Of a stretch of 64,000 bases of DNA, positions 58,704-64,000 are shown piece after piece. Both the position numbers and the translations under genes were made by a program. Source of the DNA: an uncultured Eubacterium sp. (lineage in GTDB: Bacteria; Bacillota; Clostridia; Oscillospirales; Acutalibacteraceae); assembly GCA_910583925.1 (NCBI GenBank), contig CAJTZJ010000003.1, positions 124,001 to 188,000 of the forward strand. Reading direction: 5' to 3'. Every line of letters starts with the position of its first letter. The stretch's first letter is position 1. The notes beneath the pieces were generated by a model. That model had not been told where the DNA came from, searched no databases, and was given only the letters and a program-made list of their open reading frames with translations.

Positions 58704-58728
58704 AAGAGTGGATATTAAATCCACTCTT
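58704..58728. terminator. Hairpin downstream of the small membrane protein gene
   Basis: AAGAGTGGAT pairs with ATCCACTCTT; A/T-rich flanks. The 58550-58700 stretch otherwise holds only the GH13 upstream region. Confidence 0.7.
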
Positions 58729-58749
58729 TTAAAAAAACAAAAACCTTCT

Positions 58750-59190
58750 TTACAGAAAAACTTCCGAACTCAGACGCAGTCCCCAATATGCAGTAGCACT
58801 GAATATCAGAATAAATATTGATACAACAAACTTGGTGAATTTATATTTTTTTACTATTCTATTGCTCCCTTTACCATTTACAAGTTTATAACGATAAAAA
58901 ATGTACAAGCACAATCCTATAAAGATAATAACCGCTGAAATCATCTGAATCATTGAATAAACTATATTCTCACCAAATTTTCGGAATATAGCAGCAAATA
59001 CAAATCCTAAAACTACTATTATACCCAAACGGCACAGAAATGATATTTTATCCAGCCTGAAATAAAAATGCCCATAACCATATTTTTTTCGGTAAAAATA
59101 TGAGCATACTATCATAAAAAACCATATAACTGTTATTATCTCAGAACAAAAATATACAAATTCATATTTGTTCATGAATACTTCTTCCAT
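58750..59190 (-). CDS. Small membrane protein, unknown function
   Basis: The 146-residue protein has four hydrophobic spans (about 10-30, 52-70, 77-97 and 122-142) separated by basic loops (RKKYGYGH, RYKLVNGKGSNRIVKK). No family was recognised. ATG 59190 follows AAGGAGTTGTGA, which is why it is preferred over the ATG five codons later. It lies alone between the GH13 and gdhA genes. Confidence 0.65.
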   Translation of the reverse strand: MEEVFMNKYEFVYFCSEIITVIWFFMIVCSYFYRKKYGYGHFYFRLDKISFLCRLGIIVVLGFVFAAIFRKFGENIVYSMIQMISAVIIFIGLCLYIFYRYKLVNGKGSNRIVKKYKFTKFVVSIFILIFSATAYWGLRLSSEVFL

Positions 59191-59220
59191 TCACAACTCC
59201 TTGCTTTTACAAATATTTTA

Positions 59221-59241
59221 GGGCAGATTTGCAATCTGCCC
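59221..59241 (-). terminator. gdhA terminator
   Basis: GGGCAGATT pairs with AATCTGCCC around TGC, 14 nt after the gdhA stop on the reverse strand. Confidence 0.7.
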
Positions 59242-59254
59242 TGGTAAAACTCAA

Positions 59255-60610
59255 TTAATAAATACCCTGTGCCATCATTGCTTCAGCTACTTTTTCAAAG
59301 CCTGCAATATTTGCGCCGGCAACAAGATCATAGCCAAGACCATATCGTTGTGCAGCCTCAACGGATTGCTTATGAATATCAATCATTGCATTGTGAAGCT
59401 TTTCATCAACCTCCTCGGCTGTCCATGAAAATCTTTGGCTATTCTGGCTCATTTCAAGACCTGAAACACATACACCGCCTGCATTAACCGCCTTAGACGG
59501 AGCAATGATTATATCAGGATTTTTCATAAGAAACTCCTGTGCATCAGCCGTTGTAGGCATATTGGAAACCTCAATATAATATTTTACGCCATTCTGAACA
59601 AGCTTTTCAGCATCCGCCAGATTCACCTCATTCTGCGTTGCACACGGCATAACGATATCAATATTTTCAAGCCCCCATGGCTTTTCATCAGGAATAAATA
59701 CAGCAGACGGGAATTTATCGCTGTAATCCTGAACTCTGTCTCTACCGCTTGCTCGCATTTCAAGAAGATAATCTATTTTTTCAGGAGTACATATTCCATC
59801 CTTATCATAAACATAACCGCCCGGACCGCTTATCGTAAGAGGAACTGCACCAAGCTCACTGAGCTTCTTGATTGCACCCCACGCTACATTTCCGAAACCG
59901 GAAAGTGCAACACGCTTGCCTTTTATCGTATCCTTTTCGTGCTTAAGCACCTCACAAAGATAATATACAGCTCCATAACCTGTTGCCTCAGGACGGATAA
60001 GAGAACCGCCGTAGGACAAACCCTTGCCTGTAATAACACCGTTTTCAAATGCATCCTTTATACGCTTGTACTGACCAAACAGATAACCGATTTCTCTTGA
60101 ACCAACGCCGATATCGCCGGCAGGAACATCAATACTTGGACCAATATGCCTGTAAAGCTCTGTCATATATGCCTGGCAAAAACGCATAATTTCGTTTTTG
60201 CTTTTTCCTCTCGGATCAAAATCAGAGCCACCCTTTGCTCCGCCCATGGGCAAACCGGTTAATGAATTTTTAAAGGTCTGTTCAAAACCAAGAAAATAAA
60301 CAATACTTGAGTTTACACTTGGATGAAAGCGAAGTCCGCCCTTATACGGTCCGATTGCTGAATTGAACTGAACACGATAACCGCGGTTTACTCTTGTTTT
60401 ACCCGAATCATCAACCCATGCTATACGGAAGGTTATCAGCCTGTCCGGCTCAACCATTCTTGTAAGCAGATCTTCTTCAACATATTCCGGATGCTGCTCT
60501 ATAACCTTTTCCAACGAATGAAAAACCTCTTTGACACTTTGAATGTATTCCGGCTTTGCACTGTCTCTTCGTTCAACCGTTTTAATTACGCTTTCAATAT
60601 ATTCATTCAT
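59255..60610 (-). CDS. gdhA: Glutamate dehydrogenase, probably NADP-dependent
   Basis: GdhA reversibly aminates 2-oxoglutarate to glutamate, the main ammonium entry in many gut anaerobes. The 451-residue protein is of hexameric GDH size. It has the catalytic Lys region LPMGGAKGGSDFDPRGKS, VPAGDIGVG and the Rossmann motif ALSGFGNVAWGAIKKL. NADP preference is inferred from similarity to the biosynthetic branch. ATG 60610 follows AAGGGGGATTTATTT. Confidence 0.96.
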   Translation of the reverse strand: MNEYIESVIKTVERRDSAKPEYIQSVKEVFHSLEKVIEQHPEYVEEDLLTRMVEPDRLITFRIAWVDDSGKTRVNRGYRVQFNSAIGPYKGGLRFHPSVNSSIVYFLGFEQTFKNSLTGLPMGGAKGGSDFDPRGKSKNEIMRFCQAYMTELYRHIGPSIDVPAGDIGVGSREIGYLFGQYKRIKDAFENGVITGKGLSYGGSLIRPEATGYGAVYYLCEVLKHEKDTIKGKRVALSGFGNVAWGAIKKLSELGAVPLTISGPGGYVYDKDGICTPEKIDYLLEMRASGRDRVQDYSDKFPSAVFIPDEKPWGLENIDIVMPCATQNEVNLADAEKLVQNGVKYYIEVSNMPTTADAQEFLMKNPDIIIAPSKAVNAGGVCVSGLEMSQNSQRFSWTAEEVDEKLHNAMIDIHKQSVEAAQRYGLGYDLVAGANIAGFEKVAEAMMAQGIY

Positions 60611-60749
60611 AAATAAATCCCCCTTATTATTAATTATAAATCAAAATATAAGTTAATACTATTGACAATAATTCTAATATCACATCAAAAAATTGTGCAT
60701 TTTCACTAATTATTTTCAACGAGCAATCACTCATTTGTATCCTATAAAC

Positions 60750-60779
60750 AAAAAAACGAAGCAGTGCCAAACTGCTTCG
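60750..60779 (-). terminator. Terminator of the ABC importer operon
   Basis: CGAAGCAGT pairs with ACTGCTTCG around 5 nt and is followed on the reverse strand by a seven-T run. Confidence 0.88.
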
Positions 60780-60792
60780 CATATTTCAATAT

Positions 60793-61566
60793 TTAATTTC
60801 CTTTTTCAATGCTGATTCTGTCAAAAATTTCAAGAATATCTTCAACTCTGGTATTTTTCTTTTCCTGAGCCCGAATATCAAGCACGCTGTTTCCCTCGTG
60901 CATCATAAAGAGCCTGCTGCCATATTCAACGGCATAGCGAAGATTATGCGTAACCATAAGAGTTGTAAGCTTATTTTCATTTACAAGCTTATCCGTCAGC
61001 TCCATAACCCTGTCCGAAGATTTCGGATCAAGAGCAGCAATATGCTCATCAAGAATAAGCAAATCAACATTAGACATATTGGCAATAATAAGGGCAAGTG
61101 CCTGCCTTTGACCGCCTGAAAGCGTACCAACCTGCACACCGAGCCGGTTTTCAAGCCCCATATCACACTGTTCAAGAAGGGATTTATAATAATCAATACG
61201 CTTTTTATTTACGCATTTTCCCAGCCCAAAGGGCTTATTCTTATTATCGGCAAGCGCCATATTTTCAAGCACGGTTAAATCCGCACAGGTACCGATTTTA
61301 GGCTCCTGAAAAACACGACCGATAATTTTTGCCCTTTTAAATTCAGAGGCGTGCGTTATATCATTTCCATTAAAAAGAATTTTTCCCTCATCAGCCTTTA
61401 ATGAGCCGCAGATAAGATTTAAAAGAGTGGTTTTTCCGCTTCCGTTTGAGCCGATAACAGAAACAAATTCTCCCTTTTCCATCTTAAAATTAAAGTGATC
61501 AAACACCGTTGCTTCATCTACTGTGCCTACATTAAAGCGCTTTGTTATATTCTGAAGTTCAAGCAT
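60793..61566 (-). CDS. ABC transporter ATP-binding protein (TrpZ-like)
   Basis: The 257-residue ATPase has Walker A GSNGSGKTTLL, signature LSGGQRQA and Walker B LLILDEHIAALDP. In the last, the usual DEPTAAL is DEHIAAL, a substitution typical of the COG1101 group. It energises the permease directly upstream, with which it overlaps by 8 nt. ATG 61566 follows GGAGGGAGAAGC. Confidence 0.9.
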   Translation of the reverse strand: MLELQNITKRFNVGTVDEATVFDHFNFKMEKGEFVSVIGSNGSGKTTLLNLICGSLKADEGKILFNGNDITHASEFKRAKIIGRVFQEPKIGTCADLTVLENMALADNKNKPFGLGKCVNKKRIDYYKSLLEQCDMGLENRLGVQVGTLSGGQRQALALIIANMSNVDLLILDEHIAALDPKSSDRVMELTDKLVNENKLTTLMVTHNLRYAVEYGSRLFMMHEGNSVLDIRAQEKKNTRVEDILEIFDRISIEKGN

Positions 61567-62482
61567 GCTTCTCCCTCCTTTTTTTCATCTTATCCTTGAA
61601 TGTTCCGCTGAAAACAAGAGCAAGAACAAAGAGAACTGCCATTAAAGCCTTATTGTATTCACTCGGAAGACCGATAACAACAGCAATCTGGAGGCATGCC
61701 TTATAAATAATTGTACCGAAAATAACCATTGTTGTTGCCTCCATAAAGCGAATACGCTTGAAAAGAGAAAGACCGATGATAACACTTGAAAGCCCGAATA
61801 CAACCATTCCGACACCCATATTGGTATTTGCCGTTTCCGTACTCTGCGCAATTACTGCACCGCTTACAGCGGCAAGTCCGTTGCCCAGTGCAAGACCAAG
61901 TATTTTTGATATACCGGGATTTTTTGCAAGCATAACAACATACTGCTGATTAGAGCCGGTTGCTCGTAAAAGCATACCTGATTTAGTTTTCAGATATAAA
62001 TCAATAAGAATTTTAAGAACTATAACAAAAACTGCAAGCACAATAAGCTTTCTCACATTTATATTGCCGATATTTTCAGGCAAAACATTTGCAGCTCCGC
62101 TGTTGAATATTGTTTTTCTTCCAAAAACAGATGCAATCGACTGCCCGTCTGTACCCGCCTTTATTATTACAAGATTTACCGTAAGCAGCAATGTATAAAC
62201 AAGAATTCCCGAAAGGAGCGGCTGAAGCTTCAGCTTGACATGAAGAATACCTGTTATACAGCCTGCTGCAGCTCCGCAGGCAAATGCAATAACAACAGAA
62301 ATCCAGGGGTTTATACCCTTAAGAATAAGTACTGCCGAAACAATTGCACCAAGCGGCATGGTTCCGTCAACAGACAAATCAGGAAAATCAAGTATGCTGT
62401 ATGCAAGATAAACACCGAGAGCAAGAATAGCATATTTGAAGCCCTCCTCCAGCACAATCTTTACAATGTTTAAAATTTCCAT
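61559..62482 (-). CDS. ABC transporter permease (COG4120, TrpY-like)
   Basis: The 307-residue integral membrane protein has about eight to nine spans and the BPD_transp_2 features FPDLSVDGTMPLGA and NLVIIKAGTDGQS. ATG 62482 follows GGTGAAAAT. It is preceded in the operon by a substrate-binding lipoprotein, with an intervening hairpin, and followed by its ATPase. Relatives import tryptophan or tyrosine, but specificity is not proven here. Confidence 0.88.
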   Translation of the reverse strand: MEILNIVKIVLEEGFKYAILALGVYLAYSILDFPDLSVDGTMPLGAIVSAVLILKGINPWISVVIAFACGAAAGCITGILHVKLKLQPLLSGILVYTLLLTVNLVIIKAGTDGQSIASVFGRKTIFNSGAANVLPENIGNINVRKLIVLAVFVIVLKILIDLYLKTKSGMLLRATGSNQQYVVMLAKNPGISKILGLALGNGLAAVSGAVIAQSTETANTNMGVGMVVFGLSSVIIGLSLFKRIRFMEATTMVIFGTIIYKACLQIAVVIGLPSEYNKALMAVLFVLALVFSGTFKDKMKKRREKHA

Positions 62483-62512
62483 ATTTTCACCATTAATCAA
62501 TTCGTAAGAAAA

Positions 62513-62566
62513 GAGCAGAACGGCTTATCCGAGGTTTCGCAACGAAGCCTCTGTTTTTGTTCTGCT
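62513..62566 (-). terminator. Partial terminator between the binding-protein and permease genes
   Basis: GAGCAGAAC/GTTCTGCTC encloses an inner hairpin (GAGG..TTCG/CGAA..CCTC) and is followed by TTTTC on the reverse strand. It would reduce transcription into the permease and ATPase genes, giving excess binding protein. Confidence 0.7.
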
Positions 62567-62579
62567 CAATTTTTTTGTT

Positions 62580-63593
62580 TTACTCTGCCTCGGCAGAGGT
62601 TGTTGTAATCTTTTCCGCATCATTCAGACTATCCGGAATTGTAATTCCAAGCTTTGATGCAATATCTGTATTAATAACAGTAAAGGAATCCATAACGGTT
62701 AAAACCGGAGTTGCCGCAGGATTTGCACCATTTAGGATATCAACAGCCATTTTACCCGTCTGCTCGCCAAGGGCAACATAATCAAGAGAAGCAGAAGCAA
62801 GGCAGCCCTTCTTTACCTGCTCTATTTCAGAGCCGTAAACAGGAATATTTGCTTCTTCAGCCTGCTGAAGAAAAACGCCCATATTATCAACAACATTGTT
62901 ATCCGTTAAATTTGTTAAAGCATCAACCTTTGGAATAAGGCTTGCAGAGGCAGAGGCAAGCTCAGTAGCATCCGTTATGCCCTGTGTAATAAGCTCAATG
63001 CCTACTGCATTACATTCAGCCTCAAGCGTTCTTATCTGACTGATGGAGTTCGGTTCGCTTGTTGTATAAAGCACACCCAGCTTTTCAATTTCAGGCTGAA
63101 GCGCTTTAATAAGAGCAACCTGACCCTTAAGATCAATTGCATCGGCAGTACCGGTACAATTATTTCCGGGAGCCTCAAGACTTTCAACAATTCCGGCTTC
63201 AATCGGATCCGAAACAGCACAGAAAACAACAGGAATGCTTGATGAAGCAGATTTTACTGCTGAAAATGCACTGATAGCCGCAGGAGTGGCAACAGCGATA
63301 ATCATATCATAATCCGAAACAGCCATTTTTTCTGCATAGCTTTGGCAATCTGCAACAGCGCTTCCGCTTGATCCGATTTCAAGATGATGACCAATGCCTG
63401 CTGCATCAAGAGCTTTTATAACACCCTCTGTACAGTTATCCAGGCTCGAATGCGGCATAAACTGAAGAATGGCAACATTAGCTGTTTTTTCATCCGCCGG
63501 CTCTTTTTCTCCGCTGTTTGAACAGCCTGCAAACGCAGCCGCAACAAGAAGAGCAGAAATTAAGACTGCCAAGACCCTTTTAAATTTTTTCAT
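62580..63593 (-). CDS. ABC substrate-binding lipoprotein (COG2984, TrpX-like)
   Basis: The 337-residue protein has a lipoprotein signal, MKKFKRVLAVLISALLVAAA, with FAGC as the lipobox (C24), so it is tethered outside the membrane. The mature part is an ABC_sub_bind fold (LQFMPHSSLDNCTEGV, PVVFCAVSDPIEAGIV, TGTADAIDL), the TrpX family. ATG 63593 follows CGGAGGAAATACGAT; the longer frame to 63656 is not used. It is the first gene of the importer operon. Confidence 0.92.
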   Translation of the reverse strand: MKKFKRVLAVLISALLVAAAFAGCSNSGEKEPADEKTANVAILQFMPHSSLDNCTEGVIKALDAAGIGHHLEIGSSGSAVADCQSYAEKMAVSDYDMIIAVATPAAISAFSAVKSASSSIPVVFCAVSDPIEAGIVESLEAPGNNCTGTADAIDLKGQVALIKALQPEIEKLGVLYTTSEPNSISQIRTLEAECNAVGIELITQGITDATELASASASLIPKVDALTNLTDNNVVDNMGVFLQQAEEANIPVYGSEIEQVKKGCLASASLDYVALGEQTGKMAVDILNGANPAATPVLTVMDSFTVINTDIASKLGITIPDSLNDAEKITTTSAEAE

Positions 63594-63624
63594 ATCGTAT
63601 TTCCTCCGTATATTAATTAAAACA

Positions 63625-63653
63625 ATTATATACCCAGCTTTTTTCCTTGTCAA
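63625..63653 (-). promoter_or_regulatory. Promoter of the TrpXYZ-like operon
   Basis: Reverse-strand TTGACA (63648-63653) and TATAAT (63625-63630) are both consensus with a 17-nt spacer. No T-box or other leader motif is visible in the ~30-nt leader. Confidence 0.8.
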
Positions 63654-63695
63654 CACTTTAATGTGATAAAGTCACGATGAAAACAAACAATATCA

Positions 63696-64000
63696 TCAGA
63701 TCAAAGCCATAATCAAAGCAACAATTCCCCATATAACAAGCCCGATTATGCCAAGAACAACCGCAAGAAGCAGCAACACAGCAAGTATTAGCAAAACAAG
63801 AACAAGCGGACCTTTTTTGCTCTTCTTAACTGTATCTTTAAATGCCTTCTTTTCCTCTTTAGGAGCAGGATTTTCATCATCATAAACCGGATAAATCTTA
63901 AGCGTTGCCTCTGCATCACAGGGGCCGGAATTCCAAAGAAGAGGTTCTATAAGACTTCTTACACTTTCAGCACCCTTAATAAACTTTCCGATTGAAAGAT
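63696..64000 (-). CDS. Membrane protein, C-terminal part (5' truncated by window edge)
   Basis: The reverse strand is open from the window edge to a TGA at 63696, about 101 codons. It reads SIGKFIKGAESVRSLIEPLLW, a polar segment rich in Lys and Glu (NPAPKEEKKAFKDTVKKSKK), then a C-terminal hydrophobic stretch of about 35 residues. The start lies outside the window, and no family could be assigned. Confidence 0.6.
   Translation of the reverse strand, partial: LSIGKFIKGAESVRSLIEPLLWNSGPCDAEATLKIYPVYDDENPAPKEEKKAFKDTVKKSKKGPLVLVLLILAVLLLLAVVLGIIGLVIWGIVALIMALI

Overview
This window comes from a low-GC Gram-positive anaerobe, most likely a gut Clostridia member (Oscillospirales or Lachnospirales type). 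The signs are AT-rich spacers, strong AGGAGG ribosome sites, near-consensus sigma-A promoters with 17-nt spacers, an HydG [FeFe]-hydrogenase maturase, pyruvate phosphate dikinase, an NADP-type glutamate dehydrogenase, LuxS, an L27 with a Prp-cleaved N-terminus, and several cytoplasmic glycosidases. It is ordinary chromosome: no phage, transposase, CRISPR array, rRNA or plasmid gene is visible.

Layout. 0-6 kb: an edge-truncated MFS exporter, an ogt/GH28 pair, a flavoprotein dehydrogenase divergent from GH28, and an Lsa-type ABC-F resistance ATPase with an elaborate attenuator leader. 6-16 kb: argG-argH behind an ARG box, degV, an isolated hydG, then rluA - Zn-dependent PLC - luxS - large membrane protein, and a small autoregulated XRE repressor. 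16-22 kb: a serine hydrolase, tRNA-Val, a GH2 enzyme, tRNA-Gly and a TetR/GNAT pair. 22-26 kb: glpP followed by a terminator-containing leader and a three-gene anaerobic glycerol-3-phosphate oxidation operon. 26-30 kb: glmU and ppdK, divergent.

30-40 kb holds a rearranged housekeeping block: SGNH hydrolase-obg-mrnC, two more mini XRE regulators, rpsO-pnp with structured leaders, a LacZ-type GH2, and rplU-prp-rpmA. The usual rplU-prp-rpmA-obg operon is split by genes on the other strand, and rpsO-pnp is detached from the nusA-infB-ribF operon. 40-49 kb: a GPH sugar transporter with an SDR, bioY under a BirA operator, a frameshifted PHP-domain gene, a two-component system, an S66 peptidase and a HAD phosphatase. 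49-57 kb: the rimP-nusA-rnpM-ylxQ-infB-rbfA-nrnA-truB-ribF-HAD operon. 57-64 kb: a GH13 glucosidase with an unusual N-terminal module, a small membrane protein, gdhA, a TrpXYZ-like ABC importer and an edge-truncated membrane protein.

The most interesting features are regulatory. The ABC-F leader has a 7-codon peptide and three mutually exclusive pairing segments. The GH28 and flavoprotein promoters are back to back and share one -35 region, with a terminator inside the flavoprotein leader. Other points are the GlpP-type leader, a pnp leader long hairpin, a leaderless rluA start, and paired operators upstream of mini XRE genes. All functions are read from sequence motifs and context; no database search was run.
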